Assembly: GCA_027186245.1 (NCBI GenBank)
Contig: CP114481.1
Location: forward strand, 4,076,501-4,140,500
Direction: 5' to 3'
DNA from: Coriaria nepalensis
Taxonomy: Eukaryota > Streptophyta > Magnoliopsida > Cucurbitales > Coriariaceae
DNA: 64,000 nucleotides
In this document: positions 35,150-46,725 of the stretch, piece by piece
Numbering within the stretch: the first letter of the stretch is position 1
How the letters are laid out: each line of letters starts with the position of its first letter
Position numbers and translations under genes: made by a program
Notes under the pieces: model-generated
Database searches by the model: none
What the model was told of the DNA's origin: nothing
What the model saw: only the letters and a program-made list of their open reading frames with translations

Positions 35150-36312
35150 TGATTTGTAGCTCCTGTGTCAATAATTTAGCAAATGACATTTGTGTAAAGA
35201 CTGAGCAAGCTAAAAGGAATACCTGTTAAGTTGGCCATGTGTTGTTGTGATGATGAAGTAGTATCCTTTTGCAGCATTGCCACAATCTGATTATATTACT
35301 CTGGATAAAAGAATTATTGTGTATTGGGGGCATTTGCTTGATTCTGTGCATCAGTATTGATAGAAGTGATTTGAGCAGTTTGTCCATTTTGATTAGTTTG
35401 AACACAATGGGCTGAATTAGGCTTATGGGAGTTTGGATTTGGTAAATTTGAAATTAGCTGGGAATCCAATCAGTCTGTAACATGATTCATGCTCAGCCCT
35501 TTTTTTGATAGAAGTCACATTGTACAGGTTTCTTATTGTTCGAGTTGGCTGATGAGGAGTAGAAGGCCACTGGTGTGGACGGATTGGGAACAATCTGTGT
35601 ACTTGAAGTTTTCTGAGTTTTATCCTCTATGAGCATTGAATAGGCTTCATTGACAGTTGGGATAGGTTTCATCATGATGATGTTACTCCTAGCATGACTA
35701 TCTCCCTTATTTAGGCCAGTTAAAAACTGAAGCAATTTTTGCCTTTTTTTATGATCCAATACCTCAGTTAAGGATACACAGACACAATATGGTTCGGGGC
35801 AAAGAAATTTGTATTCTGCCCAAAGTAATTTCATTTTTGAGTGATACACAGTTATTGAATCTGCTCCTTGATTGAGAGAGTGTATCTGTCTATGTAGAGA
35901 AAAAGATTCTTGATCCATTGATCTTATTGAAGCTCTCTATCAAATCTTTCCAAGCCTTGCAAGCATTTTTTAAATATACTACTCCTTGAACCAATTCTCT
36001 GGACAAAGAATTCATTATCCAGCTCAGAACAAAGGCATTACATCGGTCTCATAATTTTTGAAGAAAGATATTTGAAGCTGATCGAACACAAGATCCATCT
36101 ATGAATCCTAATTTGTTCTTAGCAGTTAGAGCAACGAGCATAGCATTGCTCCACATTCCATAGTTCTCTGGTCCAATTAAATTTTCTAAAATGATGCTAA
36201 TTCCAGGAGTGTCTGAGGGATGGAGGTAAAGATCGTGATGAAAATCAGCAGTCTGAGATGATGATTGCACTGGTAAGCGAGTTACTGGGTGAAGCATATC
36301 TTGATTCGCCAT
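35150..36312 (-). pseudogene. Copia gag and start of protease
   Basis: Gag begins at the ATG at 36312 (MANQDMLHP). It continues through HPSDTPGISIILENLIGPENYGMWSNAMLVALTAKNKLGF, split here only for description, the usual copia gag opening. A stop follows at about 36050. The frame at 35493-35918 gives the middle of gag (LHRQIHSLNQG, YHSKMKLLWAEY, LLQFLTGLN). The protease TDTGATNHMTHSL-like site lies near 35150-35180. The zinc knuckle is only partly readable (CDFYQKKG). Confidence 0.85.
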
Positions 36313-36478
36313 CTGTTGGAAACACGACGGTTGACCTAAAAATTGATACAGAAGTGACCGCAATGAGAAAGCGAGTGATTCTGTGATGAAATGAGATGGA
36401 GAAGAGGTTGAATTGATGAAGATTGAAGCTGATGATAGTGTTTGTTTCTCGAGGAAAGAACAGGGAAAAACAGATGGA

Positions 36479-36490
36479 GCTCTAATACCA
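36479..36490 (-). promoter_or_regulatory. Primer-binding site of the copia element
   Basis: The minus-strand sequence TGGTATTAGAGC directly follows the 5' LTR end. It differs by one base from the TGGTATCAGAGC complement of initiator Met tRNA. Confidence 0.85.
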
Positions 36491-36727
36491 TGTAAAACAT
36501 GATTTAATGAATTAAACTCTTTATTACTTTCATATGTGCACTCAGCCCTTTTACAAACTTTTAAAATACTGAAGTTAAGAATCAGCAACTGTACCAACAA
36601 ACTATAAACAAACTATAAACAAACTATAAACAAACTATAAACAAACTAACAGAGAATAAACTATGGCTATTTAATCTAACTGGAACTAATTAACTGCGGT
36701 TCATTGCTAACTAATTCACATTCAACA
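36491..36727 (-). repeat. 5' LTR of the copia element
   Basis: A 237-bp LTR with the same ends as its partner. It is 33 bp longer because the 11-bp unit aaactataaac is present four times (about 36599-36642) against once in the 3' LTR. Confidence 0.9.
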
Positions 36728-37736
36728 TTCCAAGTGGAAACATCTCTGTTCTTCATTTTACGAAAGACAGAAAGAGCATGGTCTAAACTTACACATTTTG
36801 CATACATATCTACAAGATTGCCTACAAAAATGTAGTCTACTAGGCCCTTTTCACGAGAAAATCTATGTATCCAAATGCCCAAAGTTAAAGCTCTAAGATG
36901 AGCACAGGACGAATGCAAGCCAACTATTGTAAACCCATAAAGATCTACATTTTCATTTCTCGTTCGATTGTAGATTCCTAGCACCTTATGGTGCAAACCC
37001 ACCTGAGAAAAACACGAAATCATAGAATTAAAAGTGAGTAAGTCCTTTCCGGGCGTATTTTCAAAGATATTTTATGCGGTCTCAATAGACTCATTACCTG
37101 CATATGATCTTAACAGATTGGTACTTACAAGAACATCTTTCTCATATCCATTTCAGATTATTGACCCATGAACTTCTCTGCATTTTTTCCCCAACTTAAC
37201 ACCCTCACAAGCCATCAGTACAAAGGAGAAAGTGAAAGCATCTGGTTTAGAAAGTGAAATAGAAACCATATTGTTATAGTAAAGAATGGCTTGGAGAGAA
37301 GATTGACTTTGCGAAAAGCCTCTAATGATGGAATTCCAATCTTAAGTTTGCGGGTTCTCCATATAATTGAAGAGAAGCTGAGCATAGGCTAAGCAACTTG
37401 AGACCTATATGGCATAAAAGTTTAGGAGTTTGTTTGAAATAGCGGGGTGGAGTTGTAGGCCGTTTATAATTACATATGCGTGGATTTTTCGAAGCCTATT
37501 AAGGCTATACAACCTTGCAACAGGGAAATGATGGAATTGGCTTTCGACTTTCCAAACTTGGAACGTACGGAAAATGTGCTTCACCTTCTAATCGAGCCTG
37601 TGTTTCTTGCAATTCCATAAGTCTTAAAATGACTTTGTGAAGTATTCTTTGTGTGGTTTCTCTCTCTTGGATGGGGGTTTTTCTGAATTTCTTTCCCATG
37701 CTTTCTCTTATGACAAGGGTTTATGGTTCTTCTCAT
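36728..37736 (-). pseudogene. PPR gene copy, 5' part, pseudogene
   Basis: This matches the 5' half of the intact PPR gene, from the ATG-equivalent at about 37736 (MRR...) to the codon where the copia element inserted. The frame at 36676-37023 contains MISCFSQVGLHHKVLGIYNR and SSCAHLRALTLGIWIHRF. Earlier parts lie in other frames, for example 37505-37699 with LRLMELQETQARLEGEA. Several frameshifts and stops, such as a changed frame near 36810-36830 and one near 37570, show decay independent of the insertion. Confidence 0.85.
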
Positions 37737-38365
37737 GTGCTTTTCTCATTGGTATTTCCTCTATATAGTGGATTCTCTTAGTGGTTTCTTGATCTGGTTT
37801 TCTTCTTTAATTTTGCTAACGGGGAAAAGACCTTGTGATTGGATTGAACTTTTGGTGATGGTTCCCTTGGGTCCGTGCTAGTTGCTTCTACTTGCCTTGT
37901 TCGTTTGATTGCTGGTGTAGTTTTCAGCTTGCTTTCATTTTTGGTTTTGCACAAGGTGCTTCGTTGATATAGTGTAGCTGGCCGCCGGTTTTGGTTCTTG
38001 ATTGTCAGAGATCTGATTGGGAATATGGGTTAGTTCTCTTCTTTTTCATGATGCTGTTCTATGGATGGTGGGTTGCTATAGTGAAGATGGCTTTTCTCCT
38101 TTTTCCTGATTCTGTCATCTTAATTCCGGGTCGACTGAGGGCAGCGGATTACCTGATTTGAAATGTCGCCTGTCCTAGCTTTCCAGTCGTATTTTCTTTC
38201 CTCGTCTCGTTTTAGCCTGCAAAATGTTGGAGCCGTCAGATCTAGGCTTATTTCTTGGATTTTGATCTTATTTTTTCTCTGTTCTAAAGTTTGGTAGTGC
38301 CTATTTACTTTGGGATTCTGATGGTTTCTTTGCTTGGGGTCTGTTCATCTTGGTTTTTGTAATAA
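37737..38365 (+). other. PPR 5' flank, then LINE-type 5' leader sequence
   Basis: Up to about 37803 the sequence matches the 5' flank of the intact PPR gene at 58.98-59.05 kb. From about 37910 to 38165 it matches 39228-39475 (ttgctggtgtagttttcagc, ctggccgccggttttggttc, gattacctgattt). It then runs into a LINE ORF1 at 38366, so it is probably a LINE 5' UTR. Confidence 0.55.
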
Positions 38366-39101
38366 GTGGAGGATCTGCGGATCGATTTAAGTGAGGAATT
38401 TAATGCTGATCTAGTGGAAAAACCAACTCTAGTAGGGAAAATTGTGTCAGAGAAGATTCACTATCGTACGGGAATTATTTCTATACTAAGAAGTATGTGG
38501 AATCAGGAGCAGATTGTTTCAATTGACTCAGCAGTAAAGTGGGCTTGGTTTGGGGAAAAAATCTCTTGAAATTATGGAGCTTAGGAAATCTCAAAACCTC
38601 AAAATTTTGTTTCTCAAGGAAATTAGAAAGGCTCAAAAGAAGATTGGGTTTCTTCGGAGCTCACTATGTGGATTCAATAGCAGTTTCAAGAGGCTTGGCT
38701 CTTTAGTGGGATGAAAATGTTAGAATTGAAATCCTTTGTCCAAGAATTTGGTTGACAGTTCTATTCAATTTTCCTATTCTGATATTTCTATTAGTTGGTT
38801 TTTGGTGAATGATGATACAAATTATGGGCCTAGTATTGTGGGTCCTTGGTTTTTTTGGGGGAACTTCAATGAGATCATTTTAGAGTATGATAAGGAGGGT
38901 GAGAATCTAAGATCATTATGGAGGATGCGTGCTTTTAAATCTATTATCTATGAGTTTGAATAATTAGATCTGCCTTATAAAGGAGCAAAATTTACATGGG
39001 TGAACAAGAGAGACGATGACCTTATTAAGGAAAGGATTGAGCTAACGTTTGCAAAGTTGGAATGGAAGGAGGCTTCCACTCAGGTGTTTAACCTCCCTTG
39101 A
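38366..39101 (+). pseudogene. L1-type LINE, ORF1 start fused to ORF2 endonuclease
   Basis: The frame at 38366-38569 (EDLRIDLSEEF, LVGKIVSEKIHYRTGIISILRSMW) matches the DUF4283 start of plant LINE ORF1; its first codon is GTG where ATG is expected. Sequence then passes, without the rest of ORF1, into the endonuclease of ORF2: GGLAL-like, NYGPSIVGPWFFWGNFNEIILEYDKEGEN at 38736-38963 with stops around it, LWRMRAFKS, LPYKGAKFTWVNKR and IKERIE. The element is internally deleted and lacks RT. Confidence 0.75.
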
Positions 39102-39192
39102 TGATTTATTTTGTTGTTTCTTTGTCCCTTTTATGGTGTTTCTTGGAACTACAGTTAATACACTGATTGTGGTGATGGCCGTGAAATGGGTG
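39098..39192 (+). repeat. Fragment shared with the hnRNP-like pseudogene (intron end/exon 2 start)
   Basis: Close match to 28554-28647: tgatgatttattttg, tttgtcccttttatggtgtt, and the exon-2 start in diverged form (acactgattgtggtgatggc, gtgaaatgggtg). The rest of that gene is absent here. Confidence 0.8.
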
Positions 39193-39227
39193 GTGTAGTT
39201 AATACCTAAGAAACAACTTTTGTCTTC

Positions 39228-39475
39228 TGCTTGCTGGTGTAGTTTTCAGCTTGCTTTCATTTTGGCTTTGCACAAGGTGCTGCGTTGATATAGCGTAGCT
39301 GGCCGCCGGTTTTGGTTCTTGATTGTCAGAGAGCTGATTGGGAATATGGGTTAGTTCTCTTTCATGATGTTGTTCTATGGATGGTGGGTTGCTATAGTGA
39401 AGATGGCTTTTCTCCCTTTTTCTAATGTTGCCTTCCTAATGCCAGGTCGACTCAGGGCAACGGATTACCTGATTT
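39228..39475 (+). repeat. Second copy of the LINE-leader sequence
   Basis: Repeats 37910-38165 in direct orientation with few differences. It stops where NF-YA-like coding sequence begins at about 39476. Confidence 0.8.
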
Positions 39476-40777
39476 GCTATAAAGCTGCTAACGCAAATAT
39501 TTGTAATGGACAGAATTATCTGCTCTTCATGGGAATGCCACATAGAATGCCTCTGCCTCCTGAGATGGCTCAGGAGCCTGTTTTCGTGAACGCTAGACAA
39601 TACCAAGGGATTCTATATCGAAGGCAAGCACGTGCTAAGGCAGAGGTTGGAAAGCAAGTGATAAAAGTTAGAAAGGTATAGGGTCCTTAATTGAGTTATT
39701 CCTGCTCGGTTAACTCATTCATTTTGAGCTTTTTCTTAGCTTGAAAGATAATATCAATATCATCATCATATGCTGACTTTTTTATTTTGCTACCTTGGTG
39801 GGTACAACGCTTGCTTCTTCTGTTGAATGTATTTCATTTTTAATTAGTACACAACTTTCAACGTTTGCACTCCATGAAGAAGCATTAGTATTTCACGTTT
39901 GTTTGTTCGAGGGATTCTAGACTACACATGGGGTGGGATTACTCTTGCAGTTATCATTAACAGCATGAGTAAGTTTTGACAATTCGAATTTTTGTGCTGA
40001 CATGGCTTGATTTTATTGTATAAAATTCTTCTTGTTTGTTTCACCGTTTAAGGTTTGCGAAAACCAAGAGAATTAGTGACAGTGGAAGTAGATGATTCTC
40101 TCACAGGCTTACAACACCTAGATAGTTACAGTATATAGTTCTTTGGTGGTTTGTTTTCAGGGGATGTGTAAACTTATTAAAAGGACAAAGAATTTAGAAG
40201 GTTACAAATAGAAATTTGACTTCTATTTTATGTGTTGTTCTACTTCTGGAAAATGGGTTTGATTGTTTCAATAATAATATTTTAAAAAAAACTGGAGCCT
40301 TTTAGCTAGAAACATCATTCCAAGACCTATCTTTCTGTCAATGCCAATAGAAGAAATACTTGTAATGGGATTCAATTATGTAAGTTTCCTTTGCATAACT
40401 CTAACAAACCTGACTAAATCTTCCTTGCACTGTAGCCTTATCTTCATGAATCACGGCACCAGCACGCTATGAGAAGAGCAAGAGGGACTGGAGGCCGTTT
40501 TGCCAAGAAAAATGAAGCCGATGAAGGGAATTCCAGTCCAGCCCCTTCTTCCCAATCTGCTATATCATCTCATTCTGAACTAATGCAGTCTAATTCAAAT
40601 GGAATCTGGAATTCCTCCAATGGTCAAGAAAAATTAAGACAGGCCCAAAATCACATCGAATTCCAAGCATCCGCCCATAAATTGGGCGAAAGAGGGGATG
40701 ATGGAGACTGTTCGGGTCAGCAACGGGTAAGCATTTCTACGAGCCAGGCTTCACAAAGATGTATTGCCATCCGGTAA
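39476..40777 (+). pseudogene. NF-YA (CCAAT-binding factor subunit A), 5'-truncated copy
   Basis: Exon 1 ends at a GT donor after codon AAG at 39675. The intron spans 39676-40435 and the next exon is 40436-40777. Together they encode the conserved NF-YA core: [27 protein letters not shown]...IKVRK joined in frame to PYLHESRHQHAMRRARGTGGRF, then a Ser/Asn/Gln-rich tail ending at 40777. NF-YA binds NF-YB/NF-YC through the first helix and contacts CCAAT DNA through the second. The DNA-contact part is intact. The first helix has changes (Q for H, Y for R) at usually fixed places. The N-terminal region is missing and replaced by LINE-leader sequence. A short product could start at the ATG at 39529. 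I treat it as a truncated copy. Confidence 0.75.
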
Positions 40778-41282
40778 TTCATCCCCTTTGGATAGAAATG
40801 AAAGAGGTCGCCACAGTGCGGGTTAGACCTCTTGGAAAAGTCTTACACTCCTGGCTAGTTTTGCTAGGCGGCAAATCATTATTGGCTCTGTGGCTAAAAA
40901 AACGAAGAGGGTTTGAAAGATTGACGAGAGATGGCCAAATTTGGTTTCCCTGTCTTAGTCTCACTCCGTGCTTTTTGGCATGTTCATTATTCTTCCCATT
41001 TCCCAGTGGTAGGTCAAGGAACAAATTGATCTCATGGAGAGATGTGCATTTTTTTTTTATTTTTTGGGATAAATAACAAGATTTCATCTACATATCGAAA
41101 CTAAATCTCACCTACGACTACTTTCATCTTTCGAAGCAAAAATCAATTGAAAAACAAAAATTCATTCAGTTCTATTTAAGCCGGCATATAAATTACTACT
41201 ATGGACATAGCACATAAACCAGCGTATCATGTGTCATCCCTTCCAGTTCCACTAGGATTTCTACAATCATGTGATAGGTCAA

Positions 41283-44200
41283 TCATGATGCCGTATCTTG
41301 ATCAGAGTCCCCAACTACATTTTCTTCAATAACTTCTGGCTGGGGTTGATCCGAGCAGGTTTCTGAACCTGGGTTGCCCTCACCTGCAAAACTGCTGTTG
41401 GGGTCTGTCGCGTTGGGTACATTTTGTTGCTTCTCCATCATCCCGGAGAGAGCAAGACTTGGAGACCACTCAACAACATCATCTATGATGTTGGATACCC
41501 GCTTTTGATATCTGCAAGAACAGAAGATTAATTGATGCCAAATAACAGAAGGCTTTTTCGAAATTAGTAGTGTTCTGTCTTTTGAGCAGTTCTTTTTACA
41601 CATCTTGTTCGGGGTGGGGATTGATGTTGAGAGATATGTAATTAAAAATCAATCTAGCCTTGGACCAGTAAGAGGCTGCTACTTAAACAATGTCTAAGCT
41701 TTTCTTTCCAACTGTTTAAAGTTAGCACATGTGAGATGGTGGATTGTTATTGAACCAGAAGTAAACGCCTTTTACTAATTCGGTATACAAGAATTTTTAT
41801 AGATACACAAATTTACGTCAATTCTAATCTGATTCAGTTCACTTTCTCAAAAGAAAAAATCAGACTCAAAGCCAGCCTTTGCGACTTCAGTCTTAATAGA
41901 AAAAAAGAAGAGAAAAAAGAGAACCATTTTTTCCTTTTTCTTTTGTTTGTAAGGAGAATTAGATTTTACCAGCCAAAAGTGGTGCGAGACTAACCTTGCT
42001 CTAGCTGCCTCATCGGGAGCATGGTGCCTCAGAAGTAGGATGAGCAGTACAGCTACAATAGCATAAAAAAGCCTTGCTGGCCACTTTGGTCGCTCCTCTT
42101 CATCTTTCTTGGGCCAGAAACGGAATAATTCGCTCAATGTTGCCTCCTCAGCAAGAATATTAGGGAAGAACCAAACACGCTTGCCCAAAATAATGTATAA
42201 TGCACCAAATATAGCAGCCCTGACTGCAAATTGGAAAGAAATGTTAGTCAACCTTGCTACTATAGTAGCTGTCAAAGTTATGTGTTGAATCACATGAAGT
42301 AATATAGCTTTCATAAAGTGAAGAAACATTTGATATTATCTTATCTTAAAGAGCAGTATACCCGCTAGATTTTTTTTTTCTTCCCCCTAGTACATTTGTA
42401 GAAACTGATGCAAAAGACACTACTCTTCATCAAGAGAGATAGACTTCCTAAATGGTAGCAGAAAAAACTAAGCTGTATCACTAGAAAGGGATACTAATGT
42501 ATAAAATCCACTTAGAAGTACTTCTGATTCCTAAAAAGACATCTTACTATAACTAGATGCATCGATAATTAATATATGACAGATCAGTCATGTCTTAAGT
42601 TTCTTGTCAATCACAAGAGAGCACTGTTAGCTATTTCACAAACTCAGAAGTTTTCAGTTCACTTTGTTCTAATAGGTAATCATTTTTGCCATTTGCTTAT
42701 GGAATCTTTTCATGATATATTTGATACCAGGGATATAGTATCTGTTTCGCCCAGTTAATCCTCCAGCCCTTTCTTTCCAAACATTCTTACACTTAAGGTG
42801 CAACCCAAGAGACACTCCGTATCAATCCATGAAACAGCTCCACAACATCTATCCTTGATTTTTTCAGACCACCAATGCTGATTTTATATGGCAACAACCC
42901 ATTCCATTTCTCTTCCTACAAGACATATGGCATTCAAATGGAGACAAATCCACACATTCAAACCATATTTATAGGATGCTTCCATGGAACCCACCCAACT
43001 AAAACATCTCTTATCCATATTCAGTGCAATGGATAACATTTTGTGCAATAACAACACACAAAATGGAATTTTGCTCACGACACTGTTTTGACTATGTTGC
43101 TACAAACTTGTGATTGTGATTTGTATGCACTTTGCAGGTAAATTTTAAATGATAATTAGACGAAATTTAGCTATGATGTTGCCCAAATTCTTTATAAAGC
43201 ATAACTTAATTTGTTATAAGCGATTAAACTACATAATAATCATGTAATTTTGATAATTACTAAAAAAAGGAAAAAACAAAAATAGAACAAATTACCTAAA
43301 TAGTGTACATAAACTCTAATATATTTCAATCATTCAAGGTTCCAACTTCAATTTATGTCAAAAAATTGATCCCTTAAGTTTAATTTTAAATTACATAAAG
43401 TAAATTACAATTTTAAATTAAAAAAACAAATGGATTGGATCCTCTTTAATTTTTACCTATCGGATAGGATATCCGTTTGCATTGGATCGGATATTGTTGT
43501 ATCCGATCCAACGATCATGCCTAATGCCACAAATAAATTGCCACAGATATAACAGTGGGCAAGAATTTTGAGAAAGTCCAGCATAGTAGTAAATGTGAAA
43601 TTGTGATAAAATAATACTCAGCACTAGGACCCATATGCAGCATATAATTTAAGGAGAACCACTAGATTGGAAGTTGAACTTTCATATAGATAATGGCCAT
43701 TGTAGAACTTACATAAAAGCATAGAGAGGATAAGCAGGAGGACCCCTGCACATGAGTACAGTATAAATAGCTTGCAGCGGTGAGGATATACAGGAAATAA
43801 GCAAATTGCTAGTGTCAACACAGGCCAGAAAAATGAGAGAAGTGTCTGCCATAGTGGCCGCCGTTTAACAAATGTCCATGCGAAAAAAGCATCCTGTTCG
43901 GAGAAAACTTGATCCTGCAAAATAAACTAAGATATGAATACTCAGGCCCACAGAATCTATGCAGAAAATACAATCATTTCTAGAGCAAAAGCAGATACTC
44001 TGGAGTAAGGTTCATCTAACATCTGTGACAAAAAGGAAAAGATCTTATGTGGGCCCAAAGCAGTCCTATTTTGAAAAACATCAAAATTTGATCTAAGACA
44101 CACATATATGCAGAGTAGATATTCCAATTTAACTCCAATAAAAGTGATAATCAAGCATATAAAAGGAAAATGTAAAAGGAAAACAACAGTGATACAGCCT

Positions 44201-45866
44201 AAGTGCATCCACCATTTGAAGGTGTCTCCTAAGGAGCAGTAACACAACATAAAATGTACACTTATCTTAGACAGCAATAGCGGTTCCAGGTAACCAGTTA
44301 CCACATTTCGTCCGAGAACAGTGGTTTAAGCTACATAAAGTGACATGAGATCGAATATAAATTATACTAGTATAGTATATCTGCAGTATGGCTTATACAA
44401 AAACTGGTCGTACTAAATTTATGATGACCTTATCTGTCGTGAAAAGTAATTTCTCTTTCTGCAGCTCAGACACCTACTGTAAGAGCAATAAACATAAGAA
44501 TTAACCTACAGAGAAGATCTCCAAATGTGCCGGCCAAGTAGACAGCTTTTTCTTCCCAGGACGAAGAGTTTTGACCACACGATCACAGCGAACTAGAAGG
44601 TTCTTTCTTAACAATGAATTTGCGATTTCTTCAGTATCAAGATTATTACTGTTTCCTAAAATATCCTTGACCTCTGGATGATTTCTTAAAAAACCAGCAA
44701 AATCCTTCCCTCTGAAGTACTCAACACGGGTCTCCTGTAAAACAGCCCACCTAGATTCCAAATCCTTATTATCCCTCACCTTCTCAGCAAACATCTGAAA
44801 CACATCTTTGTCCCCCATTTGTTTCTGAAACAGAAAGTTTATCATAGAAAAGCAACAAAAAGAAGTGAAAAATAAGGCCATGAATAATTATATAACTGAC
44901 TAGAAGATGGAAAGCCAGAGACATCCTGAAGCATAAGAATCATTAAGCTAGGGAAAGATATAGACAATAATTCCCTGGCGTGACCTTAGCCGAACTTTAT
45001 AGTCAGTATTGTGTTAGGCTATCAAACTTTGAACAGAGAATATCATTTGTATCAAATCGTGGGAAATCACCCTTTTGTATCCAACAAGAAATTACAGTAA
45101 AATTTAGTTTCATTCATCCTTTAGTTCTCTTCATTTCTATTATCATTCAAGTTTGGGTCCAGGGACCTGAGATTCCAAAAAGAGGGCAATCGTTTCTTCC
45201 TTTCAATTATGCCATCTAGCTTGTTTCCTCTATGGTTTTAACATCTGGTCACGGAGAAATTTTAAGAGGATGGTATAGATATAAACATGTGCTGGCTGTT
45301 TTAATTCCACAAACGACTGACTAACATTCGCTGAGCCAATTGTGATGCGCACAGACATACTCATGACACTATTGTTCTTTTTTCCCAGGCATCAATACAT
45401 GCACTTTTCAGATTCCTAACTAACACTTTTCAGATTCCTAGCTACCTTGTCCAATGGCCAAACCGAGAAAGAGAAATTAAAACCGCATGCAGTTCCAAAT
45501 CCCAATATACGGTCACAAAAACATGATTTTACACAGCGTCTGCCCGTCTATGCGCATAGAAAACTTATGAATGACCAAGGATCAAGGAAACAGCGTATAA
45601 TGCGCGGGAATTGATTGGAAATATTTTACAATCTAATGCAGTAATATAAAAACGAAAATCCTTGAGATACGTTTTCCCTTGTATGAAACCCTAGATCAGG
45701 AATAAAATCATGAATGACAGAAATGGAACTGTGCGTGAGAGGGAAAGAGAGAAAGAGGGAGACAACAAACCCTGGGAGGAGCATCGGAATTGAGATCTCT
45801 GCCACCGTTCTGAACAGCTCCAGAAGCTCTTCTAACCCTCTTCTTCTCTGCTCCTGATTTCTTCAT
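41283..45866 (-). CDS. SEC62: SEC62, ER protein translocation factor, five exons
   Basis: Exons on the minus strand are 45866-45771, 44824-44510, 43914-43713, 42223-41995 and 41511-41283. All introns are GT-AG and the joined frame is open for 356 residues. The start MKKSGAEKKRVRR and exon 2 (KDVFQMFAEKVRDNKDL, RVEYFRGKDFAGFLR, LLVRCDRVVKTLRPGKKKLSTWP) form the cytosolic domain. Exons 3-4 carry hydrophobic segments at about 161-179, 186-206 and 257-271, with RVWFFPNILAEEATL and FRFWPKKDEEE between them. Exon 5 ends in an acidic tail. SEC62 sits in the ER membrane with SEC63 and the SEC61 channel, for post-translational protein import and, in plants, ER-phagy. The third hydrophobic segment is a known plant feature. 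The gene converges on NF-YA, 505 bp away. Confidence 0.93.
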
Positions 45867-46010
45867 GTCGTTCGCTCTCTCTCTCTCTCTCTCGATGCGC
45901 GCTCTTGCCTGCGAGAGGAGTAAAAACTAAGAAGGAAACCACGTACGCTCGCTCTGAGCCTCACCTCCCCCCCTCGATACTAAGTTGCTGAAGGGTCGTG
46001 GATGTCACCA
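45867..46010 (-). promoter_or_regulatory. SEC62 5' leader with (CT)n tract
   Basis: Immediately upstream of the ATG is a pyrimidine/purine repeat, (CT)n on the plus strand at about 45875-45893 (GA-rich in the mRNA sense). GA-rich leaders are common near plant housekeeping promoters. The same tract, of slightly different length, precedes the duplicate's exon 1 at about 60087-60107. No TATA box is evident. Confidence 0.5.
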
Positions 46011-46039
46011 AATTTACACAGATCATATGTCACCAAACT

Positions 46040-46235
46040 TAAACGAATCATATGTTATTTGTCACGAATTTTATGAACGGTAAGGTTGTTATTTTTATTG
46101 TGCATATAGATGTGATGTGGATGACATGAATTTATAGATGTCATAAAATTTGAAATAAAAATTTTGGATTTATGAAGTATTTTTTTGAAATAGAATTTGC
46201 AAGATTTAAGAAGGGAAGTTTATATGACATAATCT
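46040..46235 (+). pseudogene. Ty1/copia RT fragment shared by both duplication copies
   Basis: The sequence gttatttttattgtgcatatag followed by gatgtgatgtggatgac corresponds to VIFIVYVDDM of copia RT, with a short internal duplication that breaks the YVDD box. It aligns with 60225-60370 in the other copy, so the fragment was already upstream of SEC62 before the duplication. Confidence 0.65.
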
Positions 46236-46270
46236 CAAGTGCCAAGAGTATCTATCTTAATAGTGTTAGA

Positions 46271-46618
46271 TTAGATCAAGGCAATATCTGTTCTTGAGTG
46301 AAAATAAACTCTAAAGAACACATATAATTCATTTTTCTTAATGCCCTTTAACATAGGTTTCATATTTCTATAAATAATCATACCACCATTCTCAACAATA
46401 TAAGAACAACTAGAATCATCAAGAGTACCAAGTGATATTAAGTTTCTTTTTAGATCAGGAATATATCTTATATTTATTAACAGTATTAATCTACCATCAT
46501 GCAATTTCAATGATATATTTCCAATACTTAAAATATTACAAATATGATTATCACTAATAAACACAGTACCTGATTCACTATCAATAAAATCTTGAAACCA
46601 TTCTTTGTTAGGACACAT
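46271..46618 (-). pseudogene. Ty1/copia protease/pre-integrase fragment
   Basis: The minus-strand frame reads CPNKEWFQDF (after a HMCPNKEWF-like protease neighbourhood), NISLKLHDGRLILLINIRYIPDLKRNLISLGTL, matching the copia block VRYIPDLKRNLISLGxLD. It continues a minus-strand copia element whose gag lies at 46.7-47.5 kb. The frame stops at 46271 and nothing of integrase or RT follows in this orientation. Confidence 0.8.
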
Positions 46619-46725
46619 ATGGAATGTACAACCTGAATCTATGATCTATTCATTCATTGTGATACATTTAGATATATTTAAAACTTCACAGTTTGTGTTA
46701 TCGCCTTCAGCTATTAGATTTCCTT

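Larger units (their letters stand above)
31671..36727 (-). mobile_element. Nearly complete Ty1/copia retrotransposon (5.06 kb) inserted in PPR pseudogene
   Basis: Two LTRs (31671-31874 and 36491-36727) flank, on the minus strand, a tRNA-iMet-type primer-binding site (TGGTATTAGAGC at about 36479-36490). Gag, protease, integrase, RT, RNase H and a polypurine tract follow in the standard copia order. The host sequence on either side is the two halves of the same PPR gene and joins exactly when the element is removed. Flanking 5-mers, TGGAA and ATGAA on the minus strand, are an imperfect target duplication. Frames are broken by many stops, and the RT active site is altered, so the element is not autonomous now. 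Confidence 0.92.
40066..46235. repeat. Segmental duplication, copy A
   Basis: The sequence from aagagaattagt in the NF-YA intron, through NF-YA's last exon, the convergent SEC62 gene and its upstream copia fragment, is repeated in direct orientation at 53173-60370. This copy is the more complete one: it keeps all five SEC62 exons and the full NF-YA last exon. Confidence 0.9.

Noticed and set aside
42576..42758. 60-codon open frame on the plus strand, also present at 55708-55890
   Set aside because: It lies in a SEC62 intron on the opposite strand. Its conservation in both places is explained by the segmental duplication, and it has no family resemblance.
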